Below, in pieces: positions 59,101-64,000 of a stretch of 64,000 nt of DNA. Each line of letters opens with the position of its first letter. Within the stretch, counting starts at the first letter, position 1. The notes beneath the pieces are model-generated. The model worked only from the letters and a program-made list of their open reading frames with translations. It was not told the DNA's origin and made no database searches. A program made the position numbers and the translations under genes. The DNA is from Distichodus sexfasciatus (taxonomy: Eukaryota > Chordata > Actinopteri > Characiformes > Distichodontidae), in assembly GCA_032718565.1 (NCBI GenBank), contig JAVGVS010000450.1, forward strand, positions 150,819-214,818. The letters run 5' to 3'.

Positions 59101-60550
59101 AGACCGGCGAAACCCAAACCAAATAGAGCCGTGGCTGAAGCTGCTCCGCTCAAAAATCTCTAAATAAATCGATATCGAATCGAATCGAGAATTGAATCGG
59201 ATCATGACCTTGTGAATCAGAATCAAATCGATTCAATGAAATCAGCAACGATACCCAGCCCCATTCGGCGGTGCCGGCGTTCCGCCGCAAAATGCGTCCC
59301 TGCGGGCGCCGCCCCACTGAAAACAGCGTGGGGACGCGTTTGACTTTTTGTAACGTGTAAAACGGACTGTTCCTGTTCACGTAAACTCATTAAACGTGTC
59401 ATACCGTACAGTATGTTACACCGTATCTTATTTGGCTAGAACACAAATATACAACTTACAAATAAAACAGATGGCGGTTGGTAAAGCGTTTACTACTTAC
59501 TAGGGGCGCAACGATTATTCGACGTTGTCGACAAAAGTCGACAATAAAAATAGTCGCAGACGAATTTGATTGTGGATAAGTCGATAATTGTCGCCAGACG
59601 TATTTTTAAACGGAGTGAGACGTTTTCCTTCCTTTCTACCTGTGCAGTACTACCGCTTTCCAATAGAGTGCACCAATACACCACACTCTGGTGAGATTCG
59701 CTCTTGCGCAACAGCATTCAGTGACAGCTAGAAGAATGGCCCTATGGCGTCACATCAACGCCAAAACTAGAGCTGCAAAAGCAAGCCATTTTGCAGCAAG
59801 TCAAAATGTTTTTGCGCATGGAATATCTCACAAATACTTTCACATACTGAGGGATCAGGTCTCGTCTTGATCGCGTCTCTAAACACGTCGTGCATCATTA
59901 ATAAGCGTCCGGGTGAAACACAAGCGGCGCACGCACTAGAGAGTGCAATGAATTAAACGAAGCTGCGATTCTGGAAAAATTGCCTCGACCATTTTTTTGT
60001 AATCAAATTATTTGAGTTATTCAAATAATCGTTTCAGCTCTAAACTGAATCGCGAGCCAAAGAATCGGAATCAAATGGACTGGTGAGTGTCAGAACCGCG
60101 CCTTTTACACACCTACTTTGTTTCGGGTTATTTTTCCCTGGTACTTCACTGATAAGGTCTGTGCTGTAGATAGAGTCAAGCGTTCATTTTTTCACGCCTC
60201 ACAGTGAAGCGCGTTTTTGAGCTGGACGGTACATAAACGCACGCTGGAGGAAGTATTAACGGCAGTGTTTTCAGGAAGTAGCAGCAGCAGATTTCTGAAT
60301 GTCGTTCATGTTGGTGGACTGCCCGGGCCCAGCTCACCGTGCTCGTTCTTGAGGTTGCGCTCGATGTTGGCCACGCAGGACGCGCAGGTCATGCCTCCGA
60401 TCTGGATGAAACATTTGGAACTTGTGTTTGCTGCTGACTCGCTCTCGCTCTCCACGTCCTTCTCCTTCATGGTGGACGGCGCAGCGGGTGAGGGCGAGCT
60501 CCGGATGGACGGGGAATTCTTCAATGAGTCCTGCACCAGCGAGTTGGTTT
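33869..60550 (-). CDS. atp7a: atp7a, copper-transporting P1B-type ATPase (exons 5-23)
   Basis: Pumps Cu(I) into the trans-Golgi lumen and out of the cell (established for ATP7A). Nineteen exon positions match human exons 5-23; the 5' exons for metal-binding domains 1-4 are outside the window. In order: domains 5 and 6 (GMTCASC twice), TM1-4, the actuator loop SLITGEAMPV, TM6 motif ACPCSLG, phosphorylation site DKTGT, SEHPLG nucleotide site, TGDN, GDGVNDSPAL, TM7 YN and TM8 MASAAMAASS. The tail has SVHVG, NYSRAS and the di-leucine endocytic signal DKHSLLV, which separates ATP7A from ATP7B. All but one exon are open and phase-compatible: exon 8 (53166-53242) is broken. Apart from that, about 1,055 codons. 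Confidence 0.93.
34212..34440 (-). mobile_element. SINE family B in atp7a intron 22
   Basis: GTCATTGTCAACACACCACAC, CCGTGAAGGAGCAGTG and GGGGACGGTACC, then GGATTCGAACCTGCGACC (B box on minus) and GGGCGAACACCCTACCGTTAC (A-box end). Confidence 0.75.
34583..34685 (-). CDS. atp7a: atp7a exon 22, TM8
   Basis: Acceptor GTTTGTAG, then GVFLPIGLVLQPWMASAAMA and ASSVSVVLSSLLLK; donor GTGAGT at 34582. Confidence 0.9.
34905..35022 (-). CDS. atp7a: atp7a exon 21, TM7
   Basis: Acceptor TCTCACAG, then NDLLDVVGSIDLSKKTVKRI, NFVFALIYNLVGIPIAA; donor GTAAGT. YN is the TM7 copper-site pair. Confidence 0.92.
35153..35455 (+). mobile_element. truncated hAT-like element carrying a nested SINE
   Basis: TAGGGCTGGGTACCGAGGTTGG is the left end of the 3225-4337 element. 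It continues after the SINE with CACGTCAAATCAGAAGGTGCC and ends about 30 bases from the exon 20 donor. Confidence 0.65.
35218..35401 (+). mobile_element. SINE family A with 8-bp target duplication
   Basis: Head TTAGTGGCCTAGTGGTAGG, B-box region GGTTCAAATCC, tail GAGCGTCTGCTAAATGC. Flanked by TATTGGTT at 35210-35217 and 35402-35409. The interrupted host element reads continuously once the SINE is ignored. Confidence 0.8.
35490..35693 (-). CDS. atp7a: atp7a exon 20, hinge GDGVNDSP
   Basis: Acceptor TTTGCAG, then VGIRKVFAEVLPSHKVAKVE, GDGVNDSPALAMADVG to ADVVLIR; donor GTGAGC at 35489. Mg2+-binding hinge aspartates are present. Confidence 0.94.
36007..36149 (-). CDS. atp7a: atp7a exon 19, P-domain
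   Basis: Acceptor GCTCAG, then GVLCAMVAIADTVKPEAELA to MTGDNSKTARAIAAQ; donor GTACAG at 36006. Holds the TGDN motif. Confidence 0.92.
36314..36460 (-). CDS. atp7a: atp7a exon 18, nucleotide-binding domain
   Basis: Acceptor CACTCAG, chosen because it keeps phase: TVFQSASYAVLIGNREWMRR to GRTAVLVAVD; donor GTACGT at 36313. Confidence 0.88.
36690..37400 (+). repeat. minisatellite in atp7a intron 17
   Basis: Some 20 or more degenerate units built of GTGATTCTGAAAATGA and TTCTCAAAAATGACTC, about 16-36 bp each. The frames inside (FRITLRVIF repeats) are artefacts. Confidence 0.92.
37542..37755 (-). CDS. atp7a: atp7a exon 17, nucleotide-binding domain
   Basis: Acceptor GATCTCAG, then ELSTETLGTCLDFQAVPGCG to HPLIMDPEPL; donor GTGAGT at 37541. 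The middle is a variable acidic loop (EDSDCEENERN). Confidence 0.88.
37898..38080 (-). CDS. atp7a: atp7a exon 16, DKTGT phosphorylation site
   Basis: Acceptor TCTCACAG, then IQSVVFDKTGTITYGAPQVV to NNSEHPLGAAITRFCKQ; donor GTTGGC. Holds the catalytic Asp and the SEHPLG histidine of the nucleotide domain. Confidence 0.94.
38221..38415 (-). CDS. atp7a: atp7a exon 15, TM6 CPC copper site
   Basis: Acceptor TCTACAG, then GYDKSVSEAEAVIRFAFQAS, the ACPCSLGLATPTAVMVG helix and GGEPLEMAHK; donor GTGAGA. CPC is the intramembrane Cu(I) site. Confidence 0.94.
38820..39378 (+). mobile_element. TIR element in atp7a intron 14
   Basis: Left end TGCACGGCAAAACCAGTCGC, right end GACTGGTTTTGCCGTGCAG, terminal inverted repeat of about 25-30 bp including flanking TATGTGACT. 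An inverted, diverged copy is at 53300-53945. Confidence 0.7.
39520..39760 (+). mobile_element. LINE/retroposon 3'-end fragment
   Basis: T-rich untranslated-like sequence ending GTCTCGTCTCTGC, then GAGATGACAAGTTTGACTTT. Similar 3' ends are at 2180 (minus) and 49560 (plus). Confidence 0.4.
40037..40171 (-). CDS. atp7a: atp7a exon 14, TM5
   Basis: Acceptor CTCTCCCAG, then APIQQFADKISGYFVPFIVV to VEEYFP; donor GTGAGT. 45 codons. Confidence 0.92.
40300..40440 (-). mobile_element. SINE family B fragment
   Basis: TCATCGTGAACACAGCACAGC, CCGTGATGGAGCAGTGGACAG and GGGGACGGTAAG, cut at the start of the CACTCA repeat, which replaces its promoter half. Confidence 0.6.
40434..42000 (+). repeat. 1.55-kb (CACACGCACT)n/(CACACTCTC)n simple repeat
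   Basis: Runs from CACTCACACACGCACT units into CACACA, CACACTCTCTC and pyrimidine tracts. A unique island at about 40985-41110 (GCAGCGCCTGC) interrupts it. C-rich on the plus strand throughout; long His/Thr frames inside are spurious. Confidence 0.95.
42553..42707 (-). CDS. atp7a: atp7a exon 13, TGE loop
   Basis: Acceptor ACCCCAG, then [20 protein letters not shown] to VEEAQTSK; donor GTGCGT. Holds the TGEA dephosphorylation motif with the last base of exon 12. Confidence 0.92.
42775..43600 (-). repeat. dispersed repeat with nested MITE
   Basis: Reverse-complement relative of 8580-9010, interrupted at 43125-43516 by an element with ends TTAGGCCATGTCCACA and ACATGGCCTAA. Confidence 0.55.
43125..43516. 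mobile_element. MITE with GGCCATGTCCACA ends
   Basis: Shared interior with 52490-53035 (GCGTCACACTGTGCGCCGCT, then CATATGACGTCACAGT). Non-coding. Confidence 0.65.
43733..43860 (-). CDS. atp7a: atp7a exon 12, actuator domain
   Basis: Acceptor TGTCGCAG, then EEQVDVELVQRGDIVKVVPG to MADESLIT; donor GTTAAG at 43732. Precedes the TGE loop. Confidence 0.9.
44122..45435. mobile_element. TIR element with nested MITE (atp7a intron 11)
   Basis: Ends TAGAGATGTCACCGATCCG and GGTATCGTGCCATGTCTA. Interrupted by 44203-44873. Confidence 0.55.
44203..44873. mobile_element. nested MITE, 20-bp TIR
   Basis: Begins TGGCTACGTTCACACTGCCA and ends TGGCAGTGTGAACGTAGCCA, a perfect 20-bp inverted repeat. The interior lacks a transposase. 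Confidence 0.85.
45500..46200. repeat. dispersed repeat of the GGAACGCCAAAGGTGCC family
   Basis: Contains GGATGAGGGTTTGCAGTAG, TATGGAACGCCAAAGGTGCC and its inverted form GTGGCACCTCCGGCGTTCC. Related copy at 61795-63115. Confidence 0.55.
46875..46969 (-). CDS. atp7a: atp7a exon 11, actuator domain start
   Basis: Acceptor TCCCAG, then SKTSEALSKLMSLQATEATV to DNLTVL; donor GTGCGT at 46874. Ends two bases into a Ser codon. Confidence 0.9.
47395..47455 (-). mobile_element. SINE family A tail fragment
   Basis: On minus reads CTCTGGATAAGATGGTCTGC and TAAATACTGTAAACG, the shared SINE/LINE tail. Confidence 0.5.
47653..48364. mobile_element. TIR element, GGCTGGGCGATAT ends
   Basis: AAGGCTGGGCGATATGG at the left and CATATCGCCCAGCTCT at the right, AT-rich interior, in atp7a intron 10. 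Confidence 0.65.
48892..49125 (-). CDS. atp7a: atp7a exon 10, TM3-TM4
   Basis: Acceptor TTCTACAG, then FIGGRYFYTQAFKALKHWT to LGRWLEQVAK; donor GTACAA. 234 nt, the length of the human exon 10 that is alternatively skipped in ATP7A. Skipping keeps frame here too. Confidence 0.92.
49560..49680 (+). mobile_element. LINE/retroposon 3'-end fragment
   Basis: TCACCTCGTCTCTCTGTACAC, then ATAATAAAGTTGACCC, like the tails at 2180 and 39640. Confidence 0.4.
49840..50372 (+). repeat. 24-bp purine-rich minisatellite in atp7a intron 9
   Basis: About 20 units near GAAGGCAGAGTGGAGCGCGA, many of 24 bp with 12- and 18-bp variants. Several frames stay open for the whole array. It ends at 50372 in CTGCGTAAAGACAAGAGATT, a piece of a dispersed repeat also seen at 21260 and 57440. 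Confidence 0.95.
50570..50792 (-). CDS. atp7a: atp7a exon 9, TM1-TM2
   Basis: Acceptor AACGCAG, then (N)WKKSFLISLVFCVPVMG to SFLFCVPVQ; donor GTATCT at 50569. Its first base completes a codon begun in exon 8, so skipping exon 8 would shift the frame. Two hydrophobic helices are visible. Confidence 0.88.
51119..51474 (+). mobile_element. TIR element, TAGGGCTGGGTATCG ends
   Basis: Left TAGGGCTGGGTATCGCTG, right TTTTTTGAACCCAGCCCTA. Inverted relative at 58946-59262. Confidence 0.7.
52490..53035. mobile_element. longer copy of the 43125 MITE family
   Basis: Shares CGCGTCACGCTGTGCGCCGC and GCATGCTTTTGACAGCG with 43125-43516, but has about 220 extra internal bases (about 52671-52893). Ends in GTGGACATGGCCATAG. 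Confidence 0.6.
53166..53242 (-). pseudogene. atp7a: atp7a exon 8-like relic with two stops and no AG acceptor
   Basis: Read in the expected frame, this 77-nt stretch contains FEASLVKKDR, then F, a TGA, then SHLDH and EIQQ. It aligns without gaps to the mammalian exon-8 linker between domain 6 and TM1, with about 18 of 25 residues identical. The donor phase (CA then GTAGTC at 53165) fits exon 9 exactly. But the first codon is TGA, a second TGA sits at 53201-53199, and the two bases before the exon are GC instead of AG. Length equals the human exon. Either the exon is dead, or the sequence is in error here, or an intact copy escaped me. Confidence 0.6.
53300..53945 (-). mobile_element. TIR element, inverted relative of 38820
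   Basis: CTAAACCAGTAAGCTTGTTGC at the left and CGACTGGTTTTACCGTGG at the right. The middle matches 38850-39330 in reverse complement (TTCACTTGGCG-type and CATATGTCGTCC blocks). Starts 58 bases from the exon 8 relic. Confidence 0.65.
54232..54565 (-). mobile_element. SINE family C
   Basis: Minus-strand head GGTGGCGCAGTGGTTAGAGC. The tail side has CCGCACCGCTTAATCCCTATC. Body GGAGGAAACCGGAGCGCC. Confidence 0.7.
54590..55618. mobile_element. hAT-like element, AGGGCTGCAAC ends
   Basis: Left CTAGGGCTGCAACTAACGA, right AATATCGTTGCACCCTA. The interior block CACCAGAGTGTGGTGTATTGG recurs inverted at about 59680 in the 59502 element. Confidence 0.55.
57097..57258 (-). CDS. atp7a: atp7a exon 7, metal-binding domain 6
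   Basis: Acceptor TTAACAG, then VRGMTCASCVHKIESSL to GPRDVIRLIE, 54 codons, donor GTGAGG at 57096. The CxxC pair binds Cu(I). The following residues (SLGFEA in mammals) belong to exon 8. Confidence 0.9.
57780..58002. mobile_element. small MITE in atp7a intron 6
   Basis: GGCATCGTCCACACGGACGT at the left and ACGTCCGTGTGAACGAGGCC at the right, about 17 of 20 bases paired. Confidence 0.65.
58380..58543 (-). CDS. atp7a: atp7a exon 6, rest of metal-binding domain 5
   Basis: Acceptor CTACAG, then GVHSVLVALMASKAEVRYSP to DGSLELV; donor GTTCGT at 58379, a non-consensus but GT donor. Completes the ferredoxin-like fold. Confidence 0.88.
58946..59262 (-). mobile_element. TIR element, inverted relative of 51119
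   Basis: GGGCTGGGTTCAAAAAAAAA to CAACGATACCCAGCCCC. Shares TAGAGCCGTGGCTGAAGCTG; lacks about 50 internal bases of the 51119 copy. Confidence 0.7.
59502..60045. mobile_element. hAT-like element, GGGGCGCAACGATTATTCGA end
   Basis: Left TAGGGGCGCAACGATTATTC, right CAAATAATCGTTTCAGCTCT. It resembles the common teleost TAGGGxTGCAACGATTA family. Confidence 0.55.
60338..60550 (-). CDS. atp7a: atp7a exon 5, metal-binding domain 5 start
   Basis: Starts AA-ACC (ETNSLVQDSLKN), then a Ser/Pro/Glu linker and CFIQIGGMTCASCVANIERN. Donor GTGAGC at 60337. Acceptor AAACAG at 60556-60551 directly follows a 1-kb GT/GC repeat. Confidence 0.82.
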
Positions 60551-60555
60551 CTGTT

Positions 60556-60561
60556 TCCCAC

Positions 60562-60592
<31 letters not shown>

Positions 60593-61577
60593 TGCGCACA
60601 CACACGCGCAAACACGCGCACACGCAAGCACACACGCAAACATGCGCACACACGCACAAGCACACACGCACAAGCACACGCACAAGCACACGCACAAGCA
60701 CACACAAGCACACGACGCGACACAAACACGACGACACAAACACAAGACACACAAACAAACACGCACGCACGCACACAAACACGCGCACAAACAAACGCAC
60801 GCACACACACAAACACGCACACAAACAAACACGCACACAAACAAACACGACGCACACACACACAAACACGCGACACAAACAAACACGCACGCGACACAAA
60901 CACGCATACAAACAAACGTGACGACACACACAAACACGCACGCGACACAAACACGGCACACAAACACGACGCGACACACAAACACGCACGCACACACACA
61001 AACAACACGCGACGCACACACAAACACGCATGACACATAAACACAAACACGACGCAAATATCAAGACGCACACGCGACGCGACACACACGCGACACAACG
61101 CCGCACACACACCGCACACACACGCCGCACACACACGCACACACACACACACGCACAACGCACAAGCACACGCACAAGCACACACAAACACGCACACACA
61201 AACACGCACACACACAAACACGCACGCACACACAAACACGCACGCGCACACAAACACGCACACAAACACACGCACACAAACACGCACGCACACAAGCACA
61301 CACGCACACAAGCACACGCACACAAGCACACACGCACACAAGCACACAAGCACACACGCACACAAGCACACGCACAAGCACGCACACGCACACGCACACG
61401 CACACGCACACGCACAAGCACACGCACACGCACACGCACACACAAACACAAACACACACACAAACACACACAAACACACACAAACACACACACAAACACA
61501 CACACAAACACACACACAAACACACACACAAACACACACACAAACACACACACAAACACACACACACACACGCGCAC
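60556..61577 (+). repeat. 1-kb (CACACGCACAAA)n microsatellite beside atp7a exon 5
   Basis: CACGCA, CACACAAA, CGACACAAACA and CACAAGCACACG units without interruption. On the gene strand the GT/GC-rich repeat reaches to about 10 bases before the exon 5 acceptor. The long frames inside (poly VC, TH) are spurious. Confidence 0.95.
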
Positions 61578-61794
61578 ACAGACAGAAAGAGGAAGTTAGA
61601 GAACGAGCTGTGTTTATTTGTGCTGTAAGGGTTGGAGGCTGAACACATGCAGGCTACTGGAACAGTTCTCATCATGCAGCAGTGACACAGCAAAAAGCAG
61701 ACGCAGGTTTTAAAGGTCACAGTCTCATCTCCAAATCAGGCTGCATTTCACTGAGGGTTGAGCCATATGAAGAAATGAATCGTACGAGGAAATT

Positions 61795-63115
61795 ACAATC
61801 TAGTCTATCGTTTCACGTTATACGCTATCGTTTATTTCGTGGTGTGGCAAAATACAATATTTACTGCAATATTTGGATGAGGGTTTGCAGTGGTCACCAC
61901 GCGGACGTAGACACATGGTGTTATATCTGTGCCTTTATTCTGAGCACGCAGCTGAACTTCCACAAGCAAAAATCTGGACTCTCAATTCTGTCAACACGTG
62001 CACTCGAAACACGCAGGTCTGCCTGCCCTCGCACTCGCACTCAGATCTATGGAACGCCAAAGGTGCCACAATTCGCCTTAAAGGCACCATGCTAGAGTGC
62101 TGTAAAAAGCGCCTCCTTTAACAGCCATTTCACGACGTACAATGCAGCGTTTGACCACAAGTCACTAGAGCGCTGCACAAAGTGGCATTTTCAATCAATA
62201 AAACAGGATAAAACCAGAGGTGGAGGAAATACTGGCTCTCAGCACTTAAGTAAAAGTACAATTAACCAGCAAAAAATACACTTAAGTAAAAGTAAGAAGT
62301 ACTTACTTTTAAACGTACTTAAAGTACTAAAAGTAAAGGTACTTGTGCAATAGGTCTATGTTGTCACTTAATGGTCTGTTTCAATATTTCAATAATATTA
62401 GATCAGTCATCAGTCATCACTGAATATAACACTAGTCAAGCTGGGACCAAACACAGGACAACTTATTCATTTAAAAAAAGGCCAACCGTCACAGGACATC
62501 GGGTAACGTATCTGTTCATAAACCGCTGCTAAATGAACTAGCAGCTCATGACCTTGCATGGCAACATTACTGTCGACGTGAACCTTATCATTTATGCCAG
62601 ACAAGTGCCTCTAGTTCAAGACAGCAAAACGTGTTATACGTCACCCATATTGATGAATGAAAACATCTCATGCAAAGCATCTCAATGTTGCGACGCCCTG
62701 GTGAGCGACTTCACATAAAATAACCTATCAATCTGGTTGCTTTAAACCTCCAAGACCGCACATAACCATGGCAACTTCAGCAAAAAAAGTGACAGGACCG
62801 AATAAAATGTAACGGAATGCATTTTAGAAATGTAGTGGAGTAGAAAGTATAGATAATAGCTGCAAAATGTAGTGAAGTAAAAGTAAAAGTATTCATGATT
62901 ATTTCTACTTAAGTACAGATACGTGAAAATGTACTTAAGTACAGTAACAAAGTATTTGTACTTAGTTACATTCCACCACTGGATAAAACACAGGTGTTTT
63001 ATTGTCACTTGAGTAATGTAGGCAAATTGTGGCACTTTTGGCGTTCCATATGTTTGGAGCGTGTGTGTAGTCCGTGTTGAGTCGTTCAGATACGAGATTT
63101 TGCAGAATAGATCTA
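61795..63115. repeat. dispersed repeat split by a nested hAT element
   Basis: GGATGAGGGTTTGCAGTGG and TATGGAACGCCAAAGGTGCC on the left, GTGGCACTTTTGGCGTTCC on the right, matching 45500-46200 once 62215-62981 is removed. Confidence 0.6.
62215..62981. mobile_element. non-autonomous hAT element with perfect 8-bp TSD
   Basis: Starts CAGAGGTGGAGGAAATAC and ends TTACATTCCACCACTG. Flanked by GATAAAAC at 62207-62214 and 62982-62989. 767 bp, no transposase frame. Confidence 0.88.
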
Positions 63116-63179
63116 CTGTGTCCCGAGCTGCGTACTGCCGCACTTAAAGTGCCCTATTATGCCATTTTAAAGGTTGCTA

Positions 63180-63640
63180 ATATTGTTTTATGAGTCTCTT
63201 AAAACAGGTTTACATGTGTGCAAGGTCAAAAAACACTTTAGTTCTCTCCAAAAATAGATTTAATTTTACCCCATTTCTAAATGATTCGTAAACGACTCGT
63301 GTGAAGCAGTTCGAAGAATCAGTCTGTCTAAACCCCGCCTCTCCGTGAGCCCTCACTGCTGTGATTGGTGAGATGGCGCAGTCCTTTATGATTGGTCTAC
63401 CGCTACAGCGTGTGTCGGAAAACGAAACGCCCATTGCCATAACTGAATGATAGCTCTGGAGACCTGTCAATACATAGAGAAGATGGCCTCGATTTTACCT
63501 TATCAATTCGAGCCGGAGTCTGACGATGAAACGGTTGAAGTGGCACATCGACAAGAAACTGTTTTGCGAGCACGACTGGAGCAGGACGTTTCTCAGTGGT
63601 AAGTGTCATATGTTAACAAGAGTGTGGTAACGTAAACACT
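63180..63640 (+). other. possible first exon of a multicopy fish gene
   Basis: An ATG at 63483 opens MASILPYQFEPESDDETVEV, then RARLEQDVSQ and a split Trp codon at a GTAAGT donor (63600). The PYQFEPE opening recalls teleost proteins annotated as P2X7 C-terminal-domain-like, often multicopy. No second exon is identified; about 300 bases later a weak CTVCGRASC-like reading exists without an acceptor. Function unknown. Confidence 0.3.
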
Positions 63641-64000
63641 CATTCTTTGTAGATTCATCTTTCGGAAGGGCATATAAAACAAATTTCCTCTCACAGCGCA
63701 GGACACAGCGTCTTCTTGACATGATGTAATCCACGTGGAAATTGTACTGTTTGTGGGCGGGCAAGTTGTTCGCGACGTAGAACGTGGACGGACATTATTC
63801 ACATATGTTACTTTGTGACGTGTGGCCGTAACAGAAAAAGATTCGAATTGCTGACGACTCGTTTAGGCGAATGTGAGCCGACTCTTTTTTTTTTTGATAG
63901 ACAAAAACTTCATTTATCGTGCACTGTCGGCGTCACAACTTTGCAGATAGTTTATGTTCACGTACAGCTACATGACACACTGCATGAAAGATCATATTTG

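Noticed and set aside
60306..61577. Minus-strand frames of 411-423 residues of Val/Cys/Leu
   Set aside because: Only the last 71 codons (from 60550 down) are real atp7a exon 5; the rest is the GT/GC microsatellite read through.

Overview
This window looks like the nuclear genome of a teleost fish. It carries four vertebrate protein-coding genes plus part of a fifth. Introns have GT-AG borders, and the spaces between exons are packed with fish-type repeats: tRNA-derived SINEs, LINE 3' ends, hAT-like and other TIR elements, and very long CA-rich microsatellites. Species cannot be fixed from the sequence alone. I see no bacterial, phage, CRISPR or rRNA features.

Layout. (1) 704-5015, plus strand: the last three coding exons of trpc3, a receptor-operated cation channel; the gene begins left of the window. 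(2) 5.2-13.6 kb: gene-free and repeat-rich. (3) 13.7-17.8 kb, plus: complete gstp1 (pi-class glutathione S-transferase, 208 residues). Its start codon is split by intron 1, and intron 2 holds a perfect 56-bp inverted duplication. (4) 18-22.7 kb: repeats and the gdf9 3' flank. (5) 22705-25071, minus: complete three-exon gdf9 (437 residues), an oocyte TGF-beta-family ligand. (6) 27223-28707, minus: intronless sowaha (494 residues, ankyrin repeats). (7) 33869-60550, minus: atp7a, the Menkes copper-transporting P1B ATPase. Exons 5-23 by the human numbering are found here; exons for metal-binding domains 1-4 must lie beyond 64000. (8) 63.2-63.6 kb: a possible first exon of a multicopy fish gene.

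The genes do not form an operon or a dedicated system; this is an ordinary vertebrate gene neighbourhood. gdf9 and sowaha are also close neighbours in human 5q31, so that pair looks like conserved synteny.

The most surprising observation is in atp7a. The only recognisable copy of the 77-nt exon 8 (53166-53242) keeps the conserved protein core but has two in-frame stops and no AG acceptor, next to a TIR element, while the other 18 exons are open and in phase. Other points of note are the inverted duplication in gstp1, a 1-kb microsatellite ending about 10 bp from the atp7a exon 5 acceptor, several nested transposons with readable target-site duplications, and a purine-rich 24-bp minisatellite. 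I found no convincing undescribed biological system.
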